64,000 nt of DNA from Bacteroidota bacterium. Its GTDB lineage: Bacteria > Bacteroidota > Bacteroidia > AKYH767-A > OLB10. Shown here in pieces: positions 9,874 to 19,328 of this stretch. The DNA is taken from positions 186,001-250,000 of the forward strand of contig JADKDR010000005.1 in the NCBI GenBank assembly GCA_016714535.1. Reading direction: 5' to 3'. A program made the translations under genes and the position numbers. Under the pieces are notes generated by a model, which was not told the origin of the DNA, made no database searches, and was given only the letters and a program-made list of their open reading frames with translations. Position 1 is the first letter of the stretch. Every line of letters starts with the position of its first letter.

Positions 9874-11727
9874 ATGAGCAATAATAGTATACTACAGTAC
9901 ATAAGTCAGGAGGGGTATTTAAACAATGCAACATTAGAGTACCTTGACGACATTATTACCCGCTTTCCTTATTTTCAAGCGGCACATTTTGTGAAATCAA
10001 AAGTGTTGCATAGTACCAATAAAGTAGACTTTGCACACGCTATAAAGCAAGCAGCTATTTATGCGCCTGATCGTAGTAAGTTACATGAGTTTATTAATCA
10101 GCATTATGAAATGCAAGAGCAGGCTGATAGCGATACTGACCAAGATACTTGCACATTAGTCTCGGATAGCGAACTGGCAGCGTTGAACTTGCAAACTACC
10201 GATAAGGTCATGCATAACTTTACGGATGGAATACTACAAAATCTCGAGAATAATTTCGAAGCACAACCAGCTGATGAAATTAAGGTCGACTATGCAGATA
10301 ATAAAGCAAGCAATTCAACATTTGAAGATGAGACATCCACATTTTCAACCGATGAAATAGTAGATGCAACAACGATTGAAAATGAAATTGATGCAGCTAA
10401 TGATATACTAACAAGTAACCTAGAAGCTGAAGTTGCAGAAGAACAAACTATACAGGCTAATGATTTCGATGATGAAATAATAGATACAACAGGGCTTGAA
10501 ACTGAAATTGAAATTGATGTTGAACACGATATAGTAAGTGATAGCTTGGAAGCTGAAGTTGCAGAAGAACAAACTATGCAGGCCAATGATTTTAATATGA
10601 CTAGTGAGGATATTGGTATCGACTTTGTACATCCCGAAATTGCTGAAGAGGCGGCTTTGCAAGTTGATGAGTCAACACAGGAAGAGGCAATAAATGCGGA
10701 TGATGAGGCAGCACATGAAATTGCCAGTAACCAAAGTTTGGAACAAATAATTAGTTCGCGGTTAGACGAAATAGAATTGCAAGCAAAAGCAGAGGATCAA
10801 ATTGCAGAAGAGATGCATACAGCCCAAATGCAAGAAATTGAGGAACTTATGATGTCAATTGAAGCAGCTAAGGAGCTGGAAATGTCTTCTAATGAAACAG
10901 CACAAGCTGCTGAAATAAATATTACAAGTGAGGATATTGGAATTGATTTTAATCATCCTGAAATAGCAGAAGAATTGGAATTAGAATCCGACTTAACCGG
11001 AGAAGAGGAGATAAGTAGCGATGATGAGGCTGCTCATGAAATGGCCAGTAACCAAAGTTTGGAACAAATTATTAGTGAAAGAATTAAAGAGATTGAAATT
11101 CCATCAGCAGAGGATGATTCTGAGGTCTTGCAACAAATACTTGAAGCGGAACCAACCCATGAACCGCTCGCGGTTGATGAAGAGGAAATTCCATTAACCC
11201 GGGAAATAACTGAAGCATCTACCGTTTTACCAATATCAGATGTTGATGAGGAAGAGGAGAGCCTCGAAAAGCACGCTTATGTTACAACAAATGATAATGT
11301 AACAGAAAACACAGACAATGATTTTTTTGGATGGTTGAAAAAGATTAAAAGTCCATCTACAGTTAAAAAGTCGGTATCGAATAGTGATTTGATACAGACA
11401 TTTATAGAAAGTAAGATCGATGTTGAGCCATCATTTGAGATCGAATTTGTGGGAAAGGATGATGATAAAACAAGCATTATTGATGAGTTTATTGAAAAAG
11501 ACCCACGCATTGAGCCTATGAAGGCAAGTTTTTATAAAGCCAGCAATATGGCTCGCAAAAGTGTGGAGTTTAATGATGATGTGGTAAGTGAGACACTTGC
11601 GGCTATATTTGAAAAGCAAGGATTGGCCGAAAAAGCAATAAAAGCTTACGAAAAATTATGTTTGAAATATCCCGATAAAAGTCATTTATTTGCAGCCCGA
11701 ATTGAAAAACTAAAAAACACAGAATAA
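9874..11727 (+). CDS. Acidic TPR-tailed protein with internal duplications, coupled to secG
   Basis: A 617-residue protein of unknown function. The frame is open from 9748, but ATG 9874 (MSNNSILQYISQEG) is preferred because a TACATTTG promoter box lies at 9847-9854, inside the longer frame. The N-terminal ~110 residues look globular and helical. The middle (about 160-480) is strongly acidic, low in complexity and built from internal duplications. The C-terminal ~50 residues (ETLAAIFEKQGLAEKAIKAY...) form a TPR-like helix pair. No signal peptide or membrane helix was seen. It ends 2 bases before secG, so the two are translated together. A homologous TPR gene often precedes secG in Bacteroidota, from memory; a role in secretion is inferred from context only. 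Confidence 0.75.
   Translation: MSNNSILQYISQEGYLNNATLEYLDDIITRFPYFQAAHFVKSKVLHSTNKVDFAHAIKQAAIYAPDRSKLHEFINQHYEMQEQADSDTDQDTCTLVSDSELAALNLQTTDKVMHNFTDGILQNLENNFEAQPADEIKVDYADNKASNSTFEDETSTFSTDEIVDATTIENEIDAANDILTSNLEAEVAEEQTIQANDFDDEIIDTTGLETEIEIDVEHDIVSDSLEAEVAEEQTMQANDFNMTSEDIGIDFVHPEIAEEAALQVDESTQEEAINADDEAAHEIASNQSLEQIISSRLDEIELQAKAEDQIAEEMHTAQMQEIEELMMSIEAAKELEMSSNETAQAAEINITSEDIGIDFNHPEIAEELELESDLTGEEEISSDDEAAHEMASNQSLEQIISERIKEIEIPSAEDDSEVLQQILEAEPTHEPLAVDEEEIPLTREITEASTVLPISDVDEEEESLEKHAYVTTNDNVTENTDNDFFGWLKKIKSPSTVKKSVSNSDLIQTFIESKIDVEPSFEIEFVGKDDDKTSIIDEFIEKDPRIEPMKASFYKASNMARKSVEFNDDVVSETLAAIFEKQGLAEKAIKAYEKLCLKYPDKSHLFAARIEKLKNTE
10352..11100 (+). repeat. Nested in-frame duplications inside the acidic TPR gene
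   Basis: Two levels of direct duplication. The unit at about 10352-10468 recurs at about 10469-10594; within it a ~44-base stretch coding EAEVAEEQT(I/M)QANDF occurs at 10423 and 10549, exactly 126 bases (42 codons) apart. A second pair, coding TSEDIGIDF(V/N)HPEIAEE and, further on, DDEAAHE(I/M)ASNQSLEQIIS, starts at about 10600 and again at 10924, 324 bases (108 codons) apart. All offsets are multiples of three, so the frame is kept. Copies are close but not identical at DNA level. Confidence 0.85.
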
Positions 11728-11729
11728 AA

Positions 11730-12113
11730 ATGTATCTCTTATTATCAATTATTATCATCATTGTAGCCCTGTTACTAGGAGGCATCGTATTAATACAAAG
11801 CAGCAAAGGTGGAGGCCTTGCCGCAGGTTTAGGCGGAGCCAATCAGTTTGCCGGTGCGCAACGTACAACCGAAGGCCTTGAAAAAATAACTTGGGGATTT
11901 GGAGCAGGATTAATGTTTCTGGTATTATTGGCAAGTTTTGCTGCTCCTAAAATAAATACTTCGAAAGCTACCGAAACCACAGTGGAAGAAAGCCGATTAA
12001 AGGACCGTTTATCTACCGGAGTATCCGTAGGGCAACAACCGGCACCTGCTGCTAACACCACACAACCGGCTGCCACCGCTGCACCAGCGCCTGCACCAGC
12101 ACCCGCCAAATAA
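11730..12113 (+). CDS. secG: Protein translocase subunit SecG
   Basis: Small integral subunit of the SecYEG translocon in the inner membrane. The 127-residue protein has two hydrophobic helices (about 3-23 and 52-70) separated by the conserved cytoplasmic SSKGGGLAAGLGG loop at about 27-39, then an Ala/Pro-rich tail with APAPAPA runs that is longer than in proteobacterial SecG and common in Bacteroidota. It starts 2 bases after the TPR gene and is followed by a strong hairpin terminator, so it closes that transcription unit. Confidence 0.93.
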   Translation: MYLLLSIIIIIVALLLGGIVLIQSSKGGGLAAGLGGANQFAGAQRTTEGLEKITWGFGAGLMFLVLLASFAAPKINTSKATETTVEESRLKDRLSTGVSVGQQPAPAANTTQPAATAAPAPAPAPAK

Positions 12114-12145
12114 TTTGGTTTAATGGAGTTATCCTAACATATGTA

Positions 12146-12171
12146 AAAGCCCGCTCAAGCGGGCTTTTTTT
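12146..12171 (+). terminator. Intrinsic terminator after secG
   Basis: A perfect 9-bp stem AAAGCCCGC / GCGGGCTTT (12146-12154 with 12159-12167) closes a TCAA loop and runs directly into a T tract. It lies 33 bases after the secG stop. Confidence 0.9.
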
Positions 12172-12339
12172 GTGCATCCAAGTAAAGTTTGCTTTTTTTA
12201 GTTAAGCTTAAAAAATAGAGGACTGTTTTGCAAGTACAACATTTGAGTTTGATGGTTTATATTTCAGGATTTAACAGGTTTTAATAAATCTTGAAAAATG
12301 ATTTTTACTTTCTTATTATTGCAATAAACATTTTGACTT

Positions 12340-13476
12340 ATGAAAAAAGTTTTTCTCGTTTTCATCACAATTATTTTGGTGGTAAATGCAGGTATGTTCC
12401 TTACCGGTAACAGGCACCTTTATAAGGCTATCTATCATACGTATGCAGATATTGATGACTATAAAATATTTGAAAATAATACAATTGCTGCTACCTCTGG
12501 CGCCCCATGGAATTTACACACCTCTTATAACAAAAGCACCATGCTGCAAGACTTTGATACACTTATGGAAGCATGGGACAGCAAAGCATTTGTAATAATT
12601 AAGAATGACAGTTTACTCTTTGAGAAATATTGGGATGGATATAATGACACAACTATTTCAGGGTCGTTTTCAGTTGCCAAGAGCATAGTGAATGTACTTG
12701 TAGGTTGTGCCTTGCGCGAAGGAAAAATAAGATCGCTGGATGATGCAGTAGGTAATTATATTGATGAGTTCAATATCGGTGCGAATAATAAAATAACCAT
12801 CAGGCATTTGTTACAAATGGCCTCGGGGTTAGAATGGGATGAGGCTTACAGCAGTGCATTTAGCATTACTACAAAGGCTTATTATGGAACAGACTTGTAT
12901 AACCTTTGTGCTAACTTACAAGCGCGTGAAGCTCCGGGTAAAGTATTTAATTATCAAAGTTGTAACAGCGAGTTGCTAGGCATGATAGTGATAAAAGCTA
13001 CAGGAATGTCGCTAGCAGCATATGCTGCGCAAAAGCTTTGGATACCCCTACAAGCAGAGCACAAGGCACTATGGAGTGTTGATAGAAAGGATGGCCTTGA
13101 GAAAGCGTATTGTTGTTTTAATGCCACCGCCCGTGATTTTGCACGTATCGGAAAACTGTATTTGCAAATGGGAAATTATAACGGACAACAAATTGTTGAT
13201 ACATCCTTTGTAATCAACTCTACCACACCAAATCAACTTGCAGAAAGCGATGGCACACCCTGCTTGCGCTATGGTTTACACTGGTGGTGTATTAATAAAA
13301 ATGGTATTCAGTGTTATTTTGCCCGTGGCATTTTGGGGCAATATATTTTTGTGTTTCCTTCGCTTAATGCCATAGCTGTAAGACTAGGAAATGGTCGTGG
13401 AGAGCCCACTCCCGATAAGCAACTTACCGATATTCATTTTTACGTTGATCAAACAGTGGCATTGTGTAAAAAATAA
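12340..13476 (+). CDS. Serine hydrolase of the beta-lactamase / class C family
   Basis: A 378-residue protein with the penicillin-binding-protein-like fold. The nucleophile motif SVAK is at residues 111-114 (in GSFSVAKS) and the second motif appears as YQS in FNYQSCNSELL near 205. A hydrophobic stretch at 3-21 is a signal anchor or an uncleaved signal, so the catalytic domain probably faces the periplasm. The C-terminal third motif is not a KTG; it reads ARGILGQY, as in many family members of the 6-aminohexanoate-dimer hydrolase or esterase type. The substrate is unknown; a true beta-lactamase role is unlikely. Monocistronic by spacing. Confidence 0.82.
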   Translation: MKKVFLVFITIILVVNAGMFLTGNRHLYKAIYHTYADIDDYKIFENNTIAATSGAPWNLHTSYNKSTMLQDFDTLMEAWDSKAFVIIKNDSLLFEKYWDGYNDTTISGSFSVAKSIVNVLVGCALREGKIRSLDDAVGNYIDEFNIGANNKITIRHLLQMASGLEWDEAYSSAFSITTKAYYGTDLYNLCANLQAREAPGKVFNYQSCNSELLGMIVIKATGMSLAAYAAQKLWIPLQAEHKALWSVDRKDGLEKAYCCFNATARDFARIGKLYLQMGNYNGQQIVDTSFVINSTTPNQLAESDGTPCLRYGLHWWCINKNGIQCYFARGILGQYIFVFPSLNAIAVRLGNGRGEPTPDKQLTDIHFYVDQTVALCKK

Positions 13477-13625
13477 TTTTCAAAATGGTTTACTCTTTAA
13501 GAAATTACTTTTTATTTGTAATTATTGAATTCAACGTTTTAAACAAAAGGAAACTGACCTCCTAATTGAATGGCAGGGTGAAACCGAAAAACCTAAGAGT
13601 AGGACTACCTTAAACAAAAAAAATT

Positions 13626-14009
13626 ATGAATTGGTTTATTAAAGCTTTAAAACAGTATGGCGATTTTAAAACGCGTGCGCGCAGAATGGAGTACTGGATG
13701 TTTGCAGTTTGTCAGTTAGTGTTCCTGATACCAGCAATGTTGTTGGATAGTTTATTGGGAACAAATTTTGAACCCTTGCCTTATGGGTTTATTTACATGA
13801 TTACAGCTTTAGTATTTTTTGTGCCAGGCCTCGCAGTCTTTGTGCGCAGAATGCATGATGTGGGCAAAAGTGGTTGGTTTATTTTAATTGCTTTTATTCC
13901 TTTAATTGGAGCTATTTGGTTATTGGTATTATTGTTTACAGATGGCCAACCGGGCGAGAATAAATGGGGCCCAAATCCGAAGGAAGCCAACCTCGACCTT
14001 ATGAAGTAA
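13626..14009 (+). CDS. DUF805 family inner-membrane protein
   Basis: A 127-residue membrane protein of the DUF805 family. The signature is clear: MNWFIKALKQYGDF at the start, RRMEYWMF, RRMHDVGKSGW (about 76-86), and a C-terminal DGQPGENKWGPNP. Three or four hydrophobic helices are present. No function is established for the family that I can name. It has its own intrinsic terminator at 14060-14091 and an upstream gap of 149 bases, so it is probably a single-gene unit. Confidence 0.88.
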   Translation: MNWFIKALKQYGDFKTRARRMEYWMFAVCQLVFLIPAMLLDSLLGTNFEPLPYGFIYMITALVFFVPGLAVFVRRMHDVGKSGWFILIAFIPLIGAIWLLVLLFTDGQPGENKWGPNPKEANLDLMK

Positions 14010-14059
14010 TTATTTTTAGAAAAGCAAAAGGTGAATTTTATATTTCGCCTTTGGACATA

Positions 14060-14091
14060 AAAAAAGCTGCCAAATAAGGCAGCTTTTTTTT
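14060..14091 (+). terminator. Intrinsic terminator after the DUF805 gene
   Basis: Stem AAAAAGCTGCC / GGCAGCTTTTT with a six-base AAATAA loop, followed by more Ts. The A-rich upstream arm means it could also act on the opposite strand, for the TPR gene that ends at 14258. Confidence 0.85.
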
Positions 14092-14257
14092 GATAGATTC
14101 TTTATGATTTATATTCTGAATTTATTTTCAACCAGTTTTTTTGTTTCTCTAATTCATGTTTTGCATGAATTGCAATTAGCTAAAGAAAAAAAACATAACT
14201 ATGATAATCCACAAACTCGTCTTAGAAAACGTTATGAATAATAAACGTTCACTACGA

Positions 14258-15019
14258 TTACTTCTTCTTTTTATCTTTTGATTCTTCCTCCTTAGGCGGG
14301 TTTTTAATATAATCCAAATTGTTTTTAGCAAGCTCAAATTCAGGAAAGACTTTCAAGGCTTCTTCAAAATGAGTGGTTGCCTGTTTATCATCTTTTGCAT
14401 CTTTAGCCATTACTCCTTTTAAGTTATGTATGGCTGCGCTTATTGGAACATCCTGTCCGTTATATTGATCGTAGCTGATGTTAATTTTAGAAGTTGCAGC
14501 TGCAGGGTCTTTAAGAATGTTGTCACAGGTTAAGGTGCATTCTCCAACACGTTGCAGGCTGTACTGTAACACGGCAATCTGATACAATGAGCCTACATTT
14601 TTCGATTTGGCGTATAATTTTTCGTAGGCATCGAGTGCTTCTTTTTTACTACCTAATGCATCGTAGCAAATTCCGGTAATCTCAAGCATGGCCTCATTGT
14701 CAGCTTGCTTTTCGAGCACAATACGAGCAGATAATAAAGCTTGTTGAGTGCTACCTAACGAGTAATACAAACGAGCAAGCGAATCGATATAATCGATTCG
14801 TCCAGGGTTTTGAGTGAGTAAATTAAACATGGCCTCTTTGGCAACAAGAAGGTCGCCAAAAACCATCGCATTTTGATATAATTTTACATGATAAGATACG
14901 GTATCGTTTGCAGAGGCTGCAGCAGAGCCCGCAGTTGGAGCAGGTTTTGCGCCTTGCGAAAATGAAAAGGTCACCATTAGCATTGCAAGTGAACTTAGTA
15001 GGATGGTTTTTTTAAGCAT
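14258..15019 (-). CDS. TPR-repeat periplasmic or envelope protein
   Basis: A 253-residue protein with a signal peptide (MLKKTILLSSLAMLMVTFSF, cleavage likely near SFSQG) followed by an Ala-rich linker and about five TPR helix pairs (LLVAKEAMFNLLTQNPG, DALGSKKEALDAYEKLY, QATTHFEEALKVFPEFE). The C-terminus is a very charged EEESKDKKKK tail. TPR proteins are scaffolds; no partner can be named. The ATG at 15019 is used. No neighbour lies close on the same strand, so it is probably monocistronic. Confidence 0.8.
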   Translation of the reverse strand: MLKKTILLSSLAMLMVTFSFSQGAKPAPTAGSAAASANDTVSYHVKLYQNAMVFGDLLVAKEAMFNLLTQNPGRIDYIDSLARLYYSLGSTQQALLSARIVLEKQADNEAMLEITGICYDALGSKKEALDAYEKLYAKSKNVGSLYQIAVLQYSLQRVGECTLTCDNILKDPAAATSKINISYDQYNGQDVPISAAIHNLKGVMAKDAKDDKQATTHFEEALKVFPEFELAKNNLDYIKNPPKEEESKDKKKK

Positions 15020-15174
15020 TGAATTATTGAATTAATTAATTGTTTTGTATGAAGTCATTTTTACTTTTTTTCGATTAATGTAAGAAATCCATCAACTCTA
15101 ATTTCTTAGGTTACCCAATAGTGCTAAGGATGGGTTTTGCGTCTATTAGATCACTTCGTTATTGCAGGATTTTT

Positions 15175-15182
15175 TACATTTG
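15175..15182 (+). promoter_or_regulatory. Orphan Bacteroidota -7-like box
   Basis: TACATTTG matches TAnnTTTG exactly, but no gene starts nearby; recN begins 213 bases downstream. It may drive a long recN leader or a small RNA, or be chance in AT-rich DNA. Confidence 0.3.
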
Positions 15183-15365
15183 GAGGTGCGAATATATACT
15201 ACGCGAAACCGTTTGTCAAGATAAAATATGCAAAGCCCACTACCTTGTATTAATAAATCGCAACCTCATCCTTAAGCCTCATTTTAAAAGAAAACTTGAG
15301 ATATAGAAGTTAATAATTCAATTGCTGTATATGGGAGATAGGTGCTGTTCTTCATTTAAAAACAG

Positions 15366-15373
15366 TAAACTTG
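15366..15373 (+). promoter_or_regulatory. Likely -7 box for recN
   Basis: TAAACTTG differs from TAnnTTTG at one base and lies 22 bases before the recN ATG. Confidence 0.35.
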
Positions 15374-15395
15374 CCCCGATAAAAGTAGATTAGCT

Positions 15396-17054
15396 ATGCT
15401 TCAACGTCTGATAGTAAATAATTATGCCCTCATACAATCGCTTGATATAAACTTCGATGCAGGTTTGAATATTATAACAGGCGAGACCGGTGCTGGCAAA
15501 TCTATTATTCTTGGCGCTCTTAATTTGATATTAGGCGTACGTGCCGATGGTCAATCGCTGCTCGACAAGCAATCAAAATGTATTGTCGAGGGACATTTTA
15601 TTTTTAATAATAATTTGTTCGAAGCACTATTTCGTCAACTCAATCTTGACTATGACATAGCAGGTACTATACGAAGAGAAATTACCAAAGATGGTAAGTC
15701 TAGAGCATTTATAAATGATACTCCGGTTACACTTTCGGTTTTAAAACAGGTAACATCGCAGTTGATAGATATACATTCACAACGTGATCATTTCATTTTC
15801 GATAATGTGGCTTATCGCTATCAGGTACTTGATGCTTTTGCCGGTAATGCCACGCTTATGGCTGAGTATACTGCAACCTTTAATTCGTTCAAAGAGTCGC
15901 AATGGCAGCTGATGCAGTTGCAGGAAGAGGAGCGTAAAGCCAAATCCGAATTTGATTACTGGCAATTTCAATACAATGAATTGTCTTCAATAGCTTTATC
16001 ATCTGGCGATCCAGCAACCACAGAAAATGATTTGAAAGTATTGGAGAATGTGGAAGCAATTAAAAAGGAATTGCAGGCTGCTGTGCAAATCCTGTCCGGT
16101 GATGATGCAGCAGTTGCTTATATTAAGCAGGCGATACAACACTTGCAACAAGTCTCAAGGTACGATGCGGCTTACGAAGATATGGCGGTGCGCTTGCGCT
16201 CTGCATTAATCGAAATTAAAGATATAGCTGATGAATGCGAAGATAAAAGCAACGGCCTGGTGTATGACGAAGAAGCGGCAACACTTTTAAATGATAAATT
16301 AACTGTGTTGAACAAATTGCTTACCAAGCATAATGTGCGCACAACAGATGAGTTGCAGGTGATTAAAAATGAACTTGAAGTAAAACTAAATGATTTTAGC
16401 AGTATTGAACTTAAAATAGAAACATGCAATAAGCAAGTAGAACAATTAAAGGCAAAATGCAAAGAACTTGCAAATACGCTTTTTAAAAAACGAAAGGCAA
16501 TTACGGGTAAGATAGAAAGCGAAGTTGAAAAAATATTGACACAGTTAACCATGCCAGATGCACGATTTAAAATTGAAGTAATGTTGAATGAAGATGCAAG
16601 CCTCTCGACAACTGGTATGGACAGTATGCAATGGTTATTTCAAGCAAACAAGGGTCATGCATTAAAAGACCTTTCGAAAACTGCGAGTGGGGGAGAGTTA
16701 TCGCGGCTGATGCTTGCACTTCAAGCGCTGCTTGCTCAAACAGTGCATTTACCTACCATGATATTTGATGAAATAGATACAGGGGTTTCAGGTAATGTAG
16801 CTATACAAGTTGGCAATGTAATGAAGCAAATAGCATTAGGACATCAGGTAGTTACAATAACACACTTACCACAAATAGCTGCAAAAGGGCAAACACATTT
16901 TAATGTTTTTAAAACATTGGAAGGCACCCGTACACTTACGCAAATTAAACAATTGAGCCAGCAAGAGAAAGTATTGGAAATAGCACGTATGATAGGTGGC
17001 GCAACACCATCGCAAGCCGCAATGGATAGCGCTCTTGAGTTAATGAGAAATTAG
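15396..17054 (+). CDS. recN: DNA repair protein RecN
   Basis: SMC-like ATPase that acts early in double-strand-break repair. The Walker A motif GETGAGKS is at residues 29-36. The central part (about 160-370) is coiled-coil rich. The ABC signature ASGGELSRLMLALQ is followed by Walker B in MIFDEIDTGVSG and the TITHLPQIAAKG switch segment near the C-terminus. The length of 552 matches the family. The ATG at 15396 gives the expected MLQRLIVNNYALI start. bshB1 follows after 97 bases. Confidence 0.96.
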   Translation: MLQRLIVNNYALIQSLDINFDAGLNIITGETGAGKSIILGALNLILGVRADGQSLLDKQSKCIVEGHFIFNNNLFEALFRQLNLDYDIAGTIRREITKDGKSRAFINDTPVTLSVLKQVTSQLIDIHSQRDHFIFDNVAYRYQVLDAFAGNATLMAEYTATFNSFKESQWQLMQLQEEERKAKSEFDYWQFQYNELSSIALSSGDPATTENDLKVLENVEAIKKELQAAVQILSGDDAAVAYIKQAIQHLQQVSRYDAAYEDMAVRLRSALIEIKDIADECEDKSNGLVYDEEAATLLNDKLTVLNKLLTKHNVRTTDELQVIKNELEVKLNDFSSIELKIETCNKQVEQLKAKCKELANTLFKKRKAITGKIESEVEKILTQLTMPDARFKIEVMLNEDASLSTTGMDSMQWLFQANKGHALKDLSKTASGGELSRLMLALQALLAQTVHLPTMIFDEIDTGVSGNVAIQVGNVMKQIALGHQVVTITHLPQIAAKGQTHFNVFKTLEGTRTLTQIKQLSQQEKVLEIARMIGGATPSQAAMDSALELMRN

Positions 17055-17151
17055 AAAATACGCTACCTTAAATTGGTTTTACGAAATGGTATTTCTTAAG
17101 GACTTTCATTTTACCCAAGTATTAATAAAAAAATAGGAAATAAAAATATTT

Positions 17152-17868
17152 ATGAAACTTGACATTTTAGCATTTGGAGTGCACCCTGACGATGTGGAGA
17201 TAAGTGCAGCAGGAACTATTATAAAACATCTTAAAATGGGAATGACTGCCGGAGTAATCGACCTTACGCAAGGCGAATTGGGAACTCGCGGCACTGCAGC
17301 AACCAGAATGCAGGAATCCGAATCAGCCAGCCAGATTATGGGCTCCACGGTGCGACATAATTTGGCAATGGAAGATGGATTTTTTGAAAACAACCAAAAT
17401 AATAAACTCAAGATTATTGAAATGGTGCGTTTGTATCAACCTACTATCATATTGTGCAATGCACTTAACGACCGACATCCTGATCATGGCCGCAGTGGCC
17501 GCCTGGTGAGCGATGCCTGCTTCTTATCAGGACTTTCAAAAATTAGTACCGAATACAATGGCCATCAACAGCAAGCTTGGAGGCCGCGGGCTGTATATCA
17601 TTACACGCAAGACCGCTACCATGTGCCAACCTTTGTGGTAGATATTAGCGAGCACATTGATGCTAAGATGGAAAGCATTAAGGCCTATAAATCGCAATTC
17701 CACGACCCCAAAAGCAATGAACCCGCAACCTATATTAGTTCACCTGAATTTCTTGATTCTATAAAAGCCCGCAGTGCTGAGTATGGCAGACAAATAGGAG
17801 TGAAGTATGCCGAAGCATTTATTACAGAGCGCTATCCGGGCATAAATGATTTGCGCGATTTGATATAA
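17152..17868 (+). CDS. bshB1: Bacillithiol biosynthesis deacetylase BshB1
   Basis: Zinc-dependent LmbE/PIG-L family deacetylase that removes acetyl from GlcNAc-malate on the way to bacillithiol, the low-molecular-weight thiol used by many Bacteroidota and Firmicutes. The metal-binding HPDD motif is at residues 11-14 and the second metal/active-site segment reads DRHPDHGRSG. TQGELGTRGTAATR is a strong BshB1 hallmark, as is the 238-residue length. It converges on dxr with 3 bases between stops. The other bacillithiol genes (bshA, bshC) are not in the window. Confidence 0.93.
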   Translation: MKLDILAFGVHPDDVEISAAGTIIKHLKMGMTAGVIDLTQGELGTRGTAATRMQESESASQIMGSTVRHNLAMEDGFFENNQNNKLKIIEMVRLYQPTIILCNALNDRHPDHGRSGRLVSDACFLSGLSKISTEYNGHQQQAWRPRAVYHYTQDRYHVPTFVVDISEHIDAKMESIKAYKSQFHDPKSNEPATYISSPEFLDSIKARSAEYGRQIGVKYAEAFITERYPGINDLRDLI

Positions 17869-17871
17869 ATA

Positions 17872-19020
17872 TCAAATCGTATTGGTTGCAACTGAACGTG
17901 TTTCTGCATCACATGCTACCAACTCATCTATGCTTGGATTTGAACTATAAGTAATAGCTTGCATACACCGTTCAATCATATCACTCATTCCGATAAAGCT
18001 TATTTTTTCTTTCAAAAATGCATCAACAGCAATTTCATTTGCTGCATTCAACACGCATGGCGTATTTCCTCCTTTATGCATGGCTTCGGTAGCAAGTGCC
18101 AGATTTCGAAATGCAGTTGTATCTGCTTTTTCAAATGTGAGTTGAGGATAATTTATAAAATCAAATCGTGGAAAGTCCGATTTTAATCTAACGGGATATG
18201 CCAAGGCATATTGAATGGGTAATTTCATATCTGGCAATCCCATCTGGGCCTTCATGCTACCATCGGCAAATTGTACAATACTATGTATAATTGATTGGGG
18301 ATGCACAATCACATCTATTTGCGAAGGCTTCAGATTAAATAACCACTGTGCTTCTATCATTTCAAGACCTTTGTTCATCATGCTTGCCGAGTCAATGGTA
18401 ATTTTGGCACCCATACTCCAATTGGGATGTTTCAGCGCCTCTGCAAGCGTAGCATTTTTTAGAAAATCAAGATTCTTGCCTCTAAATGGCCCACCGGAGG
18501 CGGTCAGATAGATTTTTTCTATTGGGTTTTTCCATTCGCCAGCCATGCATTGAAAAATAGCGCTATGTTCGCTATCTACAGGCAATATAGCCACGTGGTT
18601 TTGTTTAGCAAGGTCGTTAATTATTTTACCTGCAACCACCATGGTTTCTTTATTTGCAAGCGCAATGTTTTTTTTTGCTTTGATTGCTGCTATGGTAGGT
18701 CTTAAACCTGCAAAACCTACCATGGCTGTAAGAACTATGTCTATATCTTCGGAATTTACAACCTGGGCAATAGACTCATCTCCACTAAACACCTTAATTG
18801 GGTAGTTAGCCACAAGCGATTTTAATTGTTCAGCTTTTTCTCTTGAGCCAATTACGATTACATTGGGATTAAAACGTACTGCTTGCTCTGCAAGTAATTC
18901 AACATTGCTGCCTGCGGTAAGTATCTCAACTTCGAATGCATCCGGATTAGCTTGCACTACTTCTAACGCTTGTGTACCTATACTCCCGGTGCTTCCTAAT
19001 ATGGCTATTTTTCTTTTCAA
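17872..19020 (-). CDS. dxr: 1-deoxy-D-xylulose 5-phosphate reductoisomerase
   Basis: Second enzyme of the MEP isoprenoid pathway: NADPH-dependent rearrangement and reduction of DXP. Motifs: NADPH-binding GSTGSIGTQ at residues 9-17, LPVDSEHSAIFQC, TASGGPFRG, KITIDSASMMNKGLE and VHPQSIIHS with the metal and substrate residues. The length of 382 is normal. The start codon is TTG (19018-19020), directly preceded by an in-frame TAA, and the next start would remove the nucleotide-binding strand, so TTG is forced. A TACATTTG box lies 22 bases upstream. Many Bacteroidota use this pathway. Confidence 0.95.
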   Translation of the reverse strand: MKRKIAILGSTGSIGTQALEVVQANPDAFEVEILTAGSNVELLAEQAVRFNPNVIVIGSREKAEQLKSLVANYPIKVFSGDESIAQVVNSEDIDIVLTAMVGFAGLRPTIAAIKAKKNIALANKETMVVAGKIINDLAKQNHVAILPVDSEHSAIFQCMAGEWKNPIEKIYLTASGGPFRGKNLDFLKNATLAEALKHPNWSMGAKITIDSASMMNKGLEMIEAQWLFNLKPSQIDVIVHPQSIIHSIVQFADGSMKAQMGLPDMKLPIQYALAYPVRLKSDFPRFDFINYPQLTFEKADTTAFRNLALATEAMHKGGNTPCVLNAANEIAVDAFLKEKISFIGMSDMIERCMQAITYSSNPSIDELVACDAETRSVATNTI

Positions 19021-19041
19021 TTAATTCAGATGTTTATCCCG

Positions 19042-19049
19042 CAAATGTA
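19042..19049 (-). promoter_or_regulatory. Bacteroidota -7 promoter box for dxr
   Basis: Reverse strand TACATTTG, exact match, 21 bases ahead of the TTG start of dxr. Confidence 0.5.
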
Positions 19050-19328
19050 TTTTTTTTCAAAAGCAATCATATACATAACAGTCATTGCTGAAATTTTATT
19101 TTTCTTGTTTACGTTATACAATGCTGTTTTTTACCTGACATTAACCCCAAATTGGTTTTGAGGAGGGTTGTGTAATGACAAATCTTATGCTGCCTCCAAA
19201 GTTTTTGGAAATTGAAACTTTTACCTATAAACTAAGTTTGTTTAAGCTTTGCACTTTAATAATTGAAAATCAGTTACGCTTACTGTGTATAAACTTGTTA
19301 ATTTCACCAAAAATAATGTGAATTACTA

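Larger units (their letters stand above)
15020..15395. other. 376-base intergenic region with an orphan promoter-like box
   Basis: The region separates the divergent TPR and recN genes. No convincing gene was seen: the short frame at 15121-15306 has no recognisable content. It contains an exact TACATTTG box at 15175-15182 on the plus strand, over 200 bases from recN, and a near match TAAACTTG at 15366-15373 close to recN. Confidence 0.5.

Noticed and set aside
10290..10662. Ser-rich reverse-strand frames opposite the acidic TPR gene
   Set aside because: They are shadows of the repetitive GAA/GAT-rich codons of the plus-strand gene.
15121..15306. Short frame of 61 codons on the plus strand
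   Set aside because: Starts at GTG, has no recognisable content and overlaps the promoter-like box; probably chance.
17041..17105. CCTTAA / TTAAGG inverted repeat after recN as a terminator
   Set aside because: Short arms, a long loop and no T run.
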